Of a stretch of DNA of 64,000 nt, positions 1 to 10,974 are shown piece after piece (position 1 is the first letter of the stretch; each line of letters opens with the position of its first letter). This stretch comes from Ctena decussata (taxonomy: Eukaryota > Mollusca > Bivalvia > Lucinida > Lucinidae), in assembly GCA_963989385.1 (NCBI GenBank), contig OZ022509.1, positions 78,328,667 to 78,392,666 of the forward strand. Direction: 5' to 3'. Under the pieces are notes generated by a model, which had not been told where the DNA came from, ran no database searches, and saw only the letters and a program-made list of their open reading frames with translations. The position numbers and the translations under genes were made by a program.

Positions 1-191
1 TCTTTGTTGGTATAGGTATAGAAAATAAATATATTTTCTCTTCCTATACAAACAATAAAATACTGAAACACACCCTCCCTGTATATATAATTAATCATGT
101 CAATATTTCAAGTTTTTCTCAGTATTTATATTTCGGTATTACTGTCATCAGTAAAGACCAGTGCAACAAAAACGGATATTTGCTAGACTTT

Positions 192-238
192 TTAGCTCAC
201 CTGAGCCGAAGGCTCAGAGGTGAGCTTATAGGATGGGA
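192..238 (+). other. head stem-loop plus TATAGGATG motif
   Basis: A 14-bp stem with a 3-nt GAA loop and a 2-nt bulge, followed directly by TTATAGGATGG. The same arrangement heads the elements at 43511 and 62131, and at the minus-strand copy ending near 15915. Confidence 0.8.
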
Positions 239-418
239 GTCGAGCCGTCGTCCGTGGGTGCGTGGGTGGGTGCGTCAACACTTTCAAACATAAATATCTC
301 AGAGACCAGGGCCGATCGCAATCAAATTTTATCTGAAGCATCATTTGGGTGGGGGAAAGGCTGCATTAGGTTTTGGTGCCGATCAGCTCAGAACTCTGGT
401 TTCCACGGCAACAGATAG

Positions 419-2400
419 CCCCCATAGGGTTATAATGGGGAAAACGGCGTCATCACGTTTTCTCCACTGTTTTTGATTAGATCCTTATCATACTTGCAGG
501 TAATGATGACATACACAAGAGCTTGGATGAGTTCGACATTTGGTTGGATTCGAGCACAGACTACGGAGTTAGCTGCCCTTGAGCGTTTGAAAAAAATCCC
601 ATAGGGTTATAATGGGGAAAATGGCGTCATCACGTTTTCTCAACTGTTTTTGCTTAGATCCTTATCATACTTGCAGGTAATGATGACATACATAAGAGCT
701 TGGATGAGTTCGAAATTTGGCCGGATTCGAGCACAGACTACTGAGTTAGCTGCCATTGAGCGTTTGAAAAAAATCCCATAGTGTTATAATGGAGAAAACA
801 ACCTCATCACATATTTTTAGAAAAACTTTGTCATCGCTCTATTGCCTACATTTCTCAACGGATTTTGAAATAACTTCACACAAATGTAGGGCATGACAAT
901 ATCTCGAGCAAGTTCGACTTTCAGGATGCTGCGCCCAAGGTCAAGGACACTGTGGCTATTTTTAGAAAAACTTTGTCAGCGCTCTAGCACCTACATTTCT
1001 CAATGGATTTTAAAATAACTTCACACAAATGTAGGGCATGACAATATCTCGAGCAAGTTTGACTTTCAGGGTGCTGTGCCCAAGGTCAAGGTCACTGTGG
1101 CTATTTTTAGAAAAACTTTGTCAGCGCTCTAGCACCTACATTTCTCAATGGATTTTAAAATAACTTGACACAAATGTAGGGCATGACAATATCTCGAGCT
1201 AGTTAAACTTTCAGGGTGCTGTGCTCAAGGTCAAGGTCACTGTAGCTATTTTTAGAAAAACTTTGTCATCGCCCTAGCACCTTCATTTCTCCATGGATTT
1301 TGAAATATCTTGACACAAATGTAGGGTATGACAATATCTCAAGCAAGTTCGACTTCCAGGGAGCTGCACCCAAGGTCAAGGTCACTGTGGCTATTTTTAG
1401 AAAAACTTTGTCAGCGCTCTAGCACCTACATTTCTCAATGGATTTTAAAATAAATTCACACAAATGTAGGGCATAACAATATCTTGAGCACGTTGGACTT
1501 TCAGGGTGCTGTGCCCAAGGTCAAGGTCACTGTGGCTATTTTTAGAAAAACTTTGTCATCGCCCTAGCACCTTCATTTCTCCATGGATTTTGAAATAACT
1601 TGACACTGTTGTAGGGTATGACAATATCTCAAGCAAGATTGACTTTCAGGATGCTGTGCCCAAGGTCAAGGTCACTGTGGCTATTTTTAGAAAAACTTTG
1701 TCATCGCTCTAGCACCTACATTTCTCAACGGATTCTAAAATAATTTCACACAAATGTAGGGCATGACAATATCTCGAGCAGGTTTTTCTTTAAGAGTGCT
1801 GCAATCATTTTTTTGATTAGATCCTTATCATACTTGCAGGTAATGATGACATACATAAGAGCTTGGATGAGTTCGAAATTTGGCCGGATTCGAGCACAGA
1901 CTATGGAGTTAGCTGCCCTTGAGCGTTTGAAAAAAATCCCATAGTGTTATAATGGAGAAAACAACGTCATCACATTTTCATTTTTCATCGGATCCTCTTC
2001 ATACTTGCAGGTAATGAGGATATGCATAAAAGCTCTGATTAGCTAGCATTTTGGCTAGATCTCACTACTGACTATGGAGTACCTGCCCTGAGCATCCAAA
2101 AAATCAATATCGCCACTTTTTCTTGGTTTCTACTGATCCGATCCTTTTCAAACTTGCAGGTAATGAGGAAATGCATAATATCTTAAACAAGTTTAAATTT
2201 TGGCCAGATCAGGCCAACCACTACGAAGTTAGCTGCCCTTGACAGCTCTGTCTATTGTGCTCTTGATCGGATACTTTTTAAATTTGCATATATTAAATGA
2301 GGGCATACATAATGTTTTGGATGAGTTTAATTTTCAGCCTGATTGGACCACTGACTGTGGAGTTAGCTGCCCTTGAGCATCTTAAATATCTGTATAGGTT
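419..2400 (+). repeat. 177-bp minisatellite, interrupted
   Basis: The landmark CCCATAG-GTTATAATGG recurs at 421, 598 and 775, exactly 177 bp apart, and again at 1938 after the interruption at 811-1809. Three further diverged units with CTTGCAGGTAATGA-like cores run to about 2400. The first units are nearly identical and the last ones much weaker, so homogenisation has acted on the left side of the array only. Confidence 0.85.
811..1809 (+). repeat. 145-bp minisatellite nested in the 177-bp array
   Basis: The landmark (C/A)TATTTTTAGAAAAACTTTG starts at 811, 956, 1101, 1246, 1391, 1536 and 1681, an unbroken spacing of exactly 145 bp. Each unit ends in CCAAGGTCAAGGTCACTG, which contains the orphan nuclear receptor half-site TCAAGGTCA in most copies. 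The array splits a 177-bp unit between its CATCAC and TTTTTGATTAGATCC parts. Confidence 0.9.
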
Positions 2401-2449
2401 TACAATGTCTCTCAGGTGAGCAATTGTTGCCCTTTGGGCTACTTGTTTC

Positions 2450-3145
2450 TGAATGATATACATGTATATTTGATATATATCTCTATCTTTAGAGGAACAC
2501 CCTCTAGTCATCCACAGCTTTAAAAAATGACTGATAACGGATACTTCTCAAGGGTTGGACTCCATATCAGCATTATCTTCCTGACTGACCTTGAAGTTCA
2601 TGGACACATCATGGGGTCTTGCATTCAAGTTCCTTTATTGTTGAACTTCTTAAATTGTTTGGGGGGGGGGGGATTAAGATGATGCTCGGTAAAACTCTGA
2701 TCCCTAGTTTTCTTAATAAATTGAATAATAAATAAGCACTCATGTCATGTAAGATTCCCTGTACAGTACAAGTTCACTGGCATTAAAAGGCTTTGGAACA
2801 TGTAAATTAACCTTAAGCAAAATTAGATTGACAATTGTGACTGATGAGTGTGAATGACATAACAGTAACACAAAAGTTGGACAAACAAATACATGTGCTT
2901 TGGATCCAGTATGAAACACATTAGATGTGTATTTCTTTGTCCTTGTTTTTTAGAAGGGCGGAACAATTGTCCATTTCTTTTCAGTTAATTTGTTCCAGCC
3001 AAGGGTAGTCCAAGCCATCCAGGGTTAGTTTCTATATAAATTGACCTCTAGGGACCCAGGAAAGAGTTCTAAGCAGGCACTGTTGTGTATAAAGCACTGT
3101 GTTAACACAGGGTTAACAAGCCATCAGGGTCTGAGTCATTAAGGT
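2450..3145. other. no gene seen
   Basis: AT-rich sequence with no supportable coding region. It holds a run of twelve G at 2661-2672 and otherwise nothing recognised. Confidence 0.6.
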
Positions 3146-3161
3146 TCTGCTGTATTTAGCT

Positions 3162-3237
3162 GGGCCGCGTAGCGCAATCGGTAGGGCACCTGACTCATAA
3201 GTCAGAGGTCCTGGGTTCGAAACCCGGTCTGGCCACA
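3162..3237 (+). tRNA. tRNA-like SINE head 1
   Basis: The A-box region TAGCGCAATCGGTAGGG and the B-box GGTTCGAAACC are clear. The anticodon arm CTGAC-TCATAA-GTCAG has a six-base loop with CAT, and the 3' end GGCC pairs with the 5' GGCC. The arm geometry is not that of a functional tRNA, so this is read as the pol III promoter of the SINE and not as a host tRNA-Met gene. Confidence 0.7.
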
Positions 3238-3410
3238 TACTTTCGTTTCTCCTTCTGCTGATTCAAGAAGGACAGTTGTCAGTTACTGGCAAAAGTATGT
3301 GCACTTAGTACTGGTTAACCGCTTAGGAGGTCTAAGCCTGCCCAGGAGTAGTGTGGTTAGGTTAACTGACCGTCCCGACATGACCTTAGCTGTTTACCAT
3401 GGACGTTGCT

Positions 3411-3485
3411 GGGCCGGGTAGCGCAATCGGTAGGGCACCTGACTCATAAGTCAGAGGTCCTGGTTCGAATCCTGGTCTGGCCACA
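3411..3485 (+). tRNA. tRNA-like SINE head 2
   Basis: Second copy of the same head, nearly identical to the first, with B-box GGTTCGAATCC and the same CAT-containing loop. It has lost one G before the B-box relative to copy 1. Expected to act as an internal pol III promoter, if active at all. Confidence 0.7.
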
Positions 3486-3735
3486 TACTTTCGTTTCTCG
3501 TTCCGCTGATTCAAGAAGGGCAGTTGTCAGTTACTGGCGAAAGTATGTGCACTTAGTACTGGTTAACCGCTTAGGAGGTCTAAGCCTGCCCAGGAATAGT
3601 GTGGTTAGGTTAACTGACCGTCCCGATATGACCTTAGTTGTTTACAGTGGCCGTTAAGCATCAAATCAACCAACCAACCAACCATGGACGTTAAGCATCA
3701 AATGAATCAATCAATCAATCAATCTGCTGTATTTA

Positions 3736-5367
3736 CTATTGCAGGTTTTGAAACTCCGTCTATTTGAAGAGTTTTCCTCCAGAAAGCAGAAAGAACTAGC
3801 AGCTGTCAAGAAGAGATGTATAAATAGAGATGCTCAAAAGAAAACCTTAGTTACTCTGAAATTGCTGCAATCATTATTTTGAACAGATAAATTATGAGCC
3901 TGAAGTTACAAGACCAATCAATGTGTTCCAAATAGAAAAGAAAAAAGTGTATGTAAATCTAAACTGAAAGTACCTATAAATGTGATGATGGCAGCCAATT
4001 CCGGTTTATGCCATTTTAGAGGTCTCACTGACTATCTAAAGTGAATGGAATTACATCTGCCAAGATTTCATACAATTTTTATAAGAGGACTAACTTTTGT
4101 GACTTCCAGTCTGCTTCCCTGGATGACAAAGTCTTTCTGAAATGAGGTCTATTTTTAAAGAAAAGAATTTGCTTTCAGCAGAACAAATTCATTTCATTAA
4201 AAATAGACCACCATTGAGAAGGGCAGCAAAACTTAAAATGGCTGAATTGCTTCCCCTGAAAGTGTATCCATACTATTTAAAGATAAAATGACAGCAACTG
4301 TTGCTGTTGGAGCAGATACGAAAAAAAACGATAAAAAAAACAACAACACACAACTTGACCAGTCCATCCTGAACAGGGTTGCCACAGTCGGGGTAAAATA
4401 CATGTAATTTGGAAAACAAAGTTTTTTCCAGGTCAAGGAAAAGTTAGGGAGTTTTGTGGTTTGTAAGGAAAATTGGAAAGGACTTGAAAAGTTAGGGAGT
4501 TTTGTGGTTGGTAAAGAAAATGGGAAAGGACTTGAAAAGTCAGGGATTTTAAAAATTAAGGACTACAGCAATCTTCAATCTTTTTACTCTGTTCAAGAGA
4601 AGAAAGGATATACTTTCTAGAGAGATAATCCAGGTGCCTCTTCCTTCTCATTGAGAGCTATTTTTATAGGAAAGAATTTGCTCCCTGGGGGAGCAAATTC
4701 TTCCATGTAACAATAGCCCCCAATATCCAATACAATTAGCACTGTTGAAGTAAAGAGTTAAATTAACCTTTGGCTCTATAAAAAGGGAATGGAAAACTGT
4801 AAAGTATCACAGAAAAGGCAGGGAATTACGAAGTGGAGGATAAGTGGCAACTCGGTGTGAAAATTCAGATTTAAGGAAAGATTGTTTATTGTAATAGTGA
4901 GGTTCTCAAACATTTACTCAAATCTTGCTTAATATAATCAGGATAGATTTCACCTTGGCATACAAAAATCTGAAAGAAGGATACAGCAGGGTGTTATGAA
5001 ACAGTTCTTACTTTGAAAGTTGTTCTGGAATTCATCATACTTCAGAGAGCCTGAAACTGGGATGAACGGAAAGGCAAACATCATAATACAGTTAGACTCA
5101 CTTATAAGGGAGTTCTGCAATAAATTGTGACAAGTTAATGCATGACCACACGCAAGGAGACAGTAATGGCAAATTGATCACTCAGGGTTTGCCATGTGTT
5201 ACAAATATTGATTGTCATACCGGTATGTAGAATGACCATTTGGGTAAAATGTGTAATCTGTACATGTGTATAGTAACAGAAAACAAGAAGTCCCTTTTAC
5301 ATTCCAGGAGACATAAATTTATAATCAATAAAATAGAGCAATAGTATGTGAAGAATCAAGATTATAC
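3736..5367. other. gene-free stretch with small repeats
   Basis: No coding region is supported. A 48-bp tandem repeat (AAAAGTTAGGGAGTTTTGTG, starts 4439, 4487, 4535) is present. Hairpin-type AAGAATTTGCT motifs occur near 4160-4205 and at 4672-4702, and the same motif returns at 5953-6030 and 32772-32812. Confidence 0.6.
4672..4702. repeat. AAGAATTTGCTCC hairpin motif
   Basis: AAGAATTTGCTCC and its inverse GGAGCAAATTCTT form a 13-bp perfect stem with a five-base loop. Related, less perfect versions lie at about 4160-4205, 5953-6030 and 32772-32812, so this is a dispersed foldback repeat and not a terminator of a local gene. Confidence 0.6.
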
Positions 5368-6745
5368 TTTTTATACTCCACATGTTAGTGGCGGTGTATT
5401 ATGTTTTCCCACTGGCTGTCCATGTCTGACGATCTGTCTGTAAGCACTTTATTTTAGTTCGAGTATCTTTACACAGATTGTCTTTGAATGTAGCATGTGC
5501 TTTAGTTTTGAGAATGCCTCACTTGGGATTATAAATGGACAAATTTCGATATATTCTGACAGAGTAAATGCCCTTATCAATTCCTCAATAGTAGTTTTTG
5601 GTCTGTAGTTCCTTTACACTTAGAAGTTTCTTGATGCATTGAGCTTCGGTACTGGCTTAATGTAAATGGGTACACTTTCAGAAGTTGGCCTGTGCCGCCT
5701 AATGGATATGAGTGCTGACTCTTAAGCATGTGGTCTCTCATCACTGTGAGTTCAAGCCCCAGCTGTGCACATGTGAGAAAGTCTAGTTCTGCTAATGAAA
5801 GGTCAGATGGTGTGTCCACAGGAGCTCAGGTTTTCGCCCACCTCTGCTTAATGATTCTGTAAAATTCATATTTATAAAAAAAACTCTTTCAGGGAAAGCA
5901 TCACTGCCATTTTAATTTTTTTCTCCTGCTCAAGTTAGGTGAGGACTCCCAGAGGAAAGAACTTGCTCCTCTTAGAGGGAAGAATTTGCTCCTTTTAGGG
6001 GAAGCAAATTCTTTCCTTTAAATAGAGTAACACCCATATGGAAAAGTGTCTTTGCCAGGGAAAGTAATTAGGAAGTTAGCAAAGTTGTTCCTCTTTGTAA
6101 AAATGGTGGCTTATGTTGAGGTGTACCCATTCACATTAAGCAATGCAGTATCTTAAACGTTTGCTGCTAAACAAATGCAGGTTTGGTAGGAAAAAAGGGG
6201 TGACAGGTCAGTATTGCAAGAGTTATGTCACTTTGTAATTCTTACAATTATATGTATTATGACTGATAGTATATACGCTGTTAAATCAAATCCTCTTAGA
6301 GCTTTCAGTGGATCCTTTAAATACTTTGCAAATAGGTTACAGACATATTGAAGATGTTGATGCTAAAAAAATATTTTCAACAAATATACAGGGTTTTGAA
6401 CGTAGCCAATTTCAGATCTCCGCATATGTTCAATGTAGCTTTTAGTGGATCTTTTTACAATACCATGCAGATTTGTTAAAGTGTTAAAGACATATTGAAT
6501 ATATGCATGATGAAGTTTAATACGGAAAAAAATATTTTTTGTTAAATTGACAGGGTTTTGAACCTAGCCATTTTTCTGACCCCTGCATGTTTTAAATAAT
6601 AGTTGATACATGTACTTGTAGTGCATACTTTGTAAATTCAACTTCTCTTAAATCTATCATTGGATCTTATGAATACTTTGTTGATTTGTTACAGACATAT
6701 AGAAGATGTGCATAATGAAGTTTGATGCTGAATAAATTATTAGAA
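5368..6745 (+). mobile_element. possible pearl-like element, TATACTCCAC type
   Basis: A T-run and the imperfect stem ATACTCCAC / GTGGCGGTGTAT head the element, followed by TATG and a GTCC/GTCTG stretch. From about 6285 to 6740 three diverged units of roughly 160-220 bp recur with landmarks GTGGATC, ACAGACATATTGAAGATG and CAGGGTTTTGAACSTAGCCA. No tail was recognised, so the right boundary is only the end of the repeats. Confidence 0.45.
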
Positions 6746-7120
6746 TTTTGTCTTAAAGATTTTGGTTAAAGTTTTATATTTATGTAGACATAATTTCACA
6801 ATGCCACAATGGAGTCAGTTGATACTAATGCTTGGACTGATGTTAGATACTGGTTCCATGGCTTTTGCCCTTTCAGTATTGCCCTTCCATCTGTTCGATA
6901 TTATGTATTATGGAAATGCTGTTGAAAGGGCTGCGGTAAACTCGCAAGTTATTCTGTCCATCTATCTACCCATCATGCATGCTAGTTCTGATTTTACGTA
7001 TGCTTTTAGATTACACTGATCTATAGGCTTGTCTGCTTGTCCAAGCTTAGTCAGGTTTGTGTATGTGTAACTGTTAGAGAGAAACAGACCAGTTTAATGC
7101 AATTCTTCAGTCTCCAAAGA

Positions 7121-7380
7121 GGTGCCATGGTCTAGTGGTTAGAGTGACTCAATAACAATGCACAAGGTTGCGGGACAGTCATGGACTCAAACCCGGATCA
7201 GGCCATCCGGCGACTGGCAAACTCTGTCAAGCCAGCAGTAAATGGATACCTGTTTCACATCAAAGATGCATAAGGCAGTGAATGAAGAGGCATGGGCTCC
7301 ACCTTTCATATGCTGTGCCCAAGATACAGTGGGCCTCTAACCCCCACTGCCGCTACAGCCAGTAGGCTGTTAGAGATCTT
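7121..7380 (+). mobile_element. tRNA-derived SINE-like sequence
   Basis: GGTGCCATGGTCTAGTGGTTAGAGTG is an A-box-type tRNA start, and GGACTCAAACCC at about 7183 is a weak B-box. A body follows with no coding potential, ending near a T-rich stretch at about 7380. Copy number and target duplication could not be seen in this window. It could instead be a decayed tRNA pseudogene. Confidence 0.5.
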
Positions 7381-7420
7381 TACCTTTTCTTTTCAGTCTT
7401 CCCCACTGCCTTACTGCTAA

Positions 7421-8447
7421 AGGCCCGTTCTCATTATTTCGGTTTGGCATCCCCGGTAAGTCCCAGTTCGTGATCTGGGGGTAACCTTGTCAAACCAGGA
7501 GAACAACCCTGGCAGCACCGTAAACATCCTGGATGCTGCGGGATGAACCCTGTTGATCGCTAACTGTTCCGGTTGTTTTAAAATTTTAATACAACCGGGA
7601 GTCACCAGAAAAGATATCAAGAACCAGCTTAATCCTGGGATTTCCGGGACAGGTCCGGGTTTCCACCCTCCCTCTACCATGATAAATTTAGCATTACGGT
7701 GAGCCTTTGGCTGGCTCAGCTCAGGAGCCCTGTTTCATACCGGTGGAGGCAGGGATTGGAACAAGCCCTGTTTTTACCTGAAAAATGGCAGTACACCTAC
7801 GGTTAGGGCCAGTAGATCCCAGTTTTGTTAGGGACTGATCCGGTTCAATAGTGTTAATTAGGGATGAACCCGGCTCCACCACGGTTAAAGATGGTGATGT
7901 GTTGATCTGGCTAACTGCCCCGGTTGTTTTAAAATTTTAATGCAACCAAGAGTCACCAGGAAAGATATCAAGAACCAGCTTAATCCTGGGATTTCCGAGA
8001 CAGGTCCGGGTTTCCAGCCTCCCTTTACCATGATAAACTTTAGCATTCCAGTAAGATGTTGAACTCTGGCCTTTGGCCGGCTCAGCTCTGGAGCCCCGTT
8101 TCATACCGGTGCAGGCAGGGATGGGAACAAGCCCTGTTTTTACCTGAAAAATGGCAGTACACCTACGGTTAGGGCCGGTAGATCCCCGTTTTGTTAGCGA
8201 CTGATCTGGTTCAGGACGGTTCATGTGGGATGAACCCGGCTCCACCACGGTTACAGATGGTGAAGCTGCGGTGACATGGGGTGTAATGTCCCGGTATGTA
8301 ACAAATTCTAGACCGGGGATACACCATGAGTACGTCGGTAATGTGAGAATGCCATTTATTTCTTTAGGAAAAAGGATCATCACGGTATACCTGCTTTTCT
8401 TCACTGGGCGATACCGGGACGAGCACTGTGACAGTGAGAATGGGGCT
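7421..8447. mobile_element. PIF/Harbinger-like non-autonomous DNA transposon
   Basis: The termini AGGCCCGTTCTCA (7421-7433) and, inverted, AGCCCCATTCTCA (8435-8447) match at 11 of 13 positions. They are flanked on both sides by TAA (7418-7420 and 8448-8450), the 3-bp TWA duplication typical of PIF/Harbinger elements. The interior has no transposase and instead consists largely of a 351-bp tandem duplication. Its unusual C/G-rich text (ACCGG, CCCGG, GGATCCAG-like words) differs from the AT-rich surroundings. A 155-codon open frame on the minus strand (7937-8404) is considered a by-product of that composition. Confidence 0.7.
7553..8265. repeat. 351-bp tandem duplication inside the Harbinger-like element
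   Basis: CCGGTTGTTTTAAAATTTTAAT begins at 7569 and 7920, and the flanking text (rules from AGTCACCAG through CTCCACCACGGTTA) repeats in order. The second copy carries a short extra segment near 8050 and many point differences. Confidence 0.8.
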
Positions 8448-8450
8448 TAA

Positions 8451-8842
8451 GGTATGAACTGGAGAGAGGACAAGTGAAACCAAGATTGTAGACATATGAA
8501 GTTTCTACTGAAGTTTGCTTTATCTTTACAAGATTTTAGCTTTACAACAGCTTGATACTTGATCGAGTTTCAGTGTCCAGTCTTGAGCTTTCAATGTGTC
8601 AGTTAAGGTTAGCCTGTATTGCACACTCGTGCTTACAAATAAATTTTGTTTCAGCTCACCTCTTAAATTGTTCATTTAGCGTTGTTTGCCCTGAGCCAGA
8701 GTTGATTTCATGTTTAGGGGAGTTGAGCATTGAAAAAAGGTTGTGTGTATTGCGGGTTAAGTCACCATTTAGGGAAGTACCCCACCCCATTACCACTGCA
8801 CCTGACTCGCGTTTTAACATGTTTTGATTAATCTAGCTGAAA
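8451..8842. other. no gene seen
   Basis: The only open frame is 91 codons long and has no recognisable family. No splice or promoter pattern accompanies it, so it is left uncalled. Confidence 0.55.
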
Positions 8843-10460
8843 TTGCACAACCCGCAGGTTTGCACTATAACCACTGTGTGAGTCCGTCCATCCGTTATCA
8901 GTTAGCGAAAACCGTTATCAGTTAGCGAAAACGCTGATAACTCTTGAACCGCATGGGATATTTTGACAAAATTTTGCATACTTATACATGTCAACATTGT
9001 CTAACGACTCCCATGCATAACAACCTTATTTGATGGACGAGGCTTTGCTGAGCACAAGTTGAAAATTTACGACCAACTACTGAAAATGCTCATAACTCTT
9101 GAACACCGTGGTAAATATGGTTCAAATTTTGTATGCATATGTATTTTAACATAGTCCAGCTACCGGCATGCAAAACAGTGACGAGGCTTCACTGAGCATC
9201 AGTTTGGCCGGTCGAGCTCTTTTATTGAAAATGCTCATAACTCTTGGACCGCTTGGTATATTTGCTATAATTTTGTATACTTATGTAATTTAACATTGCC
9301 CAGCCACTGGTATGCAAAACAGTGACGAGGCTTCACCGAGCATCAATTTGGCCGGTTGAGCTCTTTCATTGAAAATGCTCATAACTCTTGGACCGCTTGG
9401 TATATTTGCTTCAAATTTTGTATACTTATGTAATTTAACATTGCCCAGCCACTGGTAAGCAAAACAGTGACGAGGCTTCACCGAGCATCAATTTGGCCGG
9501 TCGAGCTCTTTTATTGAAAATACTCATAACTCTTGGACCGCTAGGTATATTTGCTTCAAATTTTGTATACTTATGTAATTTAACATTGCCCAGCCACTGG
9601 TATGCAAAACAGTGACGAGGCATCACCGATCATCAGTTTGGCAGGTTGAGCTCTTTTATTGAAAATGCTCATAACTCTTAGACCGCTTGGTATATTTTAC
9701 TTAAAATTTTGTATACTTATGTAATTTAACATTGCCCAGCCGTGGTATGCAAAACAGTGACGAGGCTTCACCGAGCATCAGTTTGGCCGGTCGAGCTCTT
9801 TTATTGAAAATGGTCATAACTCTTGGACCGCTTGGTATATTTGCTTCAAATTTTGTATACTTATGAAATTTAATATTGCCCAGCCACTGGTATGAAAAAC
9901 TTTTTATTGCACAACCCGCAGGTTTGCACTATAATCACTGTGTGAGTCCGTCCGTCCGTCCATCCATTACCAGTTAGCGAAAACGCTTATAGCTCTTGAA
10001 CCGCATTCTATATTTTGATACATGTCAACATTATCTAACGACTCGCATGCATAACCGTCTGTTTTGATGGACGAGGCTTTGCTGAGCACAAGTTGGAAAT
10101 TTACGGCCACGTAGTGAAAATGCTCATAACTCTTGAACCCCGTGGTATATATGATTCAAATTTTGTATACTTATGTATTTTAACATTGTCCAGCCACCGG
10201 CATGCAAAACGGTGACGAAAGTCTAAACAGTATTGCACGACCCACAGGTGTGCACTTTAATCGCTGTGCAAGTCCATCAGTCTGTTTGTCCTTCCGCTGT
10301 AGTCAGTGAGTGAAATTGCTCATAACTCTTAACCACATGGTGTAGTTTGATAAAGATATGCATCATTCTACAAGAAATGACAAATTTCATTTCCATACAT
10401 TCCTTCTGGCACCGGAAACTGATTATTCTACATTCACCACGGTTGTGCACATTACCATCA
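8843..10460 (+). mobile_element. pearl-like tandem-core element, GCACAACCCGC type
   Basis: The head TTGCACAACCCGCAGGTTTG folds as TGCA-AACC with GGTT-GCA, then CTATAACCACTGTGTGAG and GTCCGTCC follow. The head recurs at about 9906 and, more diverged, at 10235, so the locus is a run of one long and two truncated copies. The core is a 145-bp minisatellite. No coding sequence is present. It has the same plan as the AGCTCACC elements although the sequence is unrelated. Confidence 0.7.
9081..9900 (+). repeat. 145-bp minisatellite (TGAAAATGCTCATAACTCTT)
   Basis: The landmark TGAAAATGCTCATAACTCTT starts at 9081, 9226, 9370, 9515, 9660 and 9805, a spacing of 144-145 bp. Each unit also has TTTGTATACTTATG, GCAAAACAGTGACGAGG and GGCCGGTCGAGCTC. 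Two 63-codon frames on the minus strand are simply this unit read through and are not genes. Confidence 0.88.
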
Positions 10461-10974
10461 GTTGATTTAGAGAGAGGTTAAAGAGGTCGTCATTTAATCA
10501 CCAGACGAAATAAAATCTAGCAAGGGGGTATCTCGGTGGAAAAGGTTCCGCCATTTATACGGAGCGAAACTCGCTACGTAGATTTGTAGGAGCCCTGGTA
10601 GCCCCGTGAACTTATGATTCCGGGATCGATAGCCGCTTGAGGTGTAAATGAAGTCTCACTGCACTCAGCATTTCATTATCACCACTTAGCGTCCTGAAAT
10701 ATTAGAATAATGTTTAAAAGGACGTAAAAATCGCAAATCATCCGTCAATCCATACGGAGATTCGTTTGTTCTTGAAAAATATGAATTCTACATTGAGCGA
10801 AACAGTTTTCACTCAGCACTCAACTCAGTATTGGCTAATACAAAAATTGGCTGATAGCGGTCTAGTTTTACATGAAGAAAACGCCAGCAGTAAATTAATT
10901 TAGCTGATAACAACCAATTTGAACCGTACATAAATAAAATAATTTGTTATATGCGAACTGAAGAAAAATGTCTC
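10461..10974. other. no gene seen
   Basis: Single-copy-looking sequence without long open frames or repeats that recur in the window. Confidence 0.55.

Larger units (their letters stand above)
188..2449 (+). mobile_element. pearl-like tandem-core element, AGCTCACC type, copy 1
   Basis: A stem-loop head (AGCTCACCTGAGCC pairing with GGCTCAGAGGTGAGCT) is followed by TTATAGGATGG, a GTCC-rich stretch, and two minisatellites. The tail at 2411-2449 repeats CTCAGGTGAGC, forms a small GCCC/GGGC hairpin and ends in ACTTGTTT. Copies at 14364-15915 (minus) and 43507-45183 (plus) share head and tail but carry a different core. The architecture matches non-autonomous pearl or Helentron-associated elements described in bivalves. 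No protein is encoded, so mobility would depend on an element elsewhere. The family assignment is inference; the shared ends are seen. Confidence 0.75.
3146..3735 (+). mobile_element. tandem (dimeric) tRNA-derived SINE with target-site duplication
   Basis: Two SINE copies lie head to tail with a period of 249 bp. Each has a tRNA-like head with A and B boxes, then a conserved body containing GTCAGTTACTGGCRAAAGTA, GGTTAACCGCTTAGGAGGTC and TTAACTGACCGTCCCGA, then GGACGTTAAGCATCAAAT and CAAC- or ATCA-type tail repeats. The whole pair is bounded by the perfect 13-bp direct repeat TCTGCTGTATTTA (3146-3158 and 3723-3735). That indicates insertion as a single dimeric unit by LINE-dependent target-primed reverse transcription. 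A third copy lies at 31829-32090 on the minus strand. Confidence 0.88.

Noticed and set aside
421..2400. CRISPR-like array
   Set aside because: Repeats are contiguous with no unique spacers, and the sequence is clearly animal nuclear DNA.
3162..3485. Two host tRNA-Met(CAT) genes
   Set aside because: The anticodon loop has six or eight bases depending on pairing, the acceptor stems are mispaired, and both are followed by a shared SINE body with target duplications.
7937..8404. 155-codon minus-strand open frame
   Set aside because: It lies within the tandem-duplicated interior of the Harbinger-like element. The first duplicate encodes a shorter, differently ending frame, and no protein family is recognisable; compositional artefact.
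9290..9626. Two similar 63-codon minus-strand frames
   Set aside because: They are the same 145-bp minisatellite unit read through twice.
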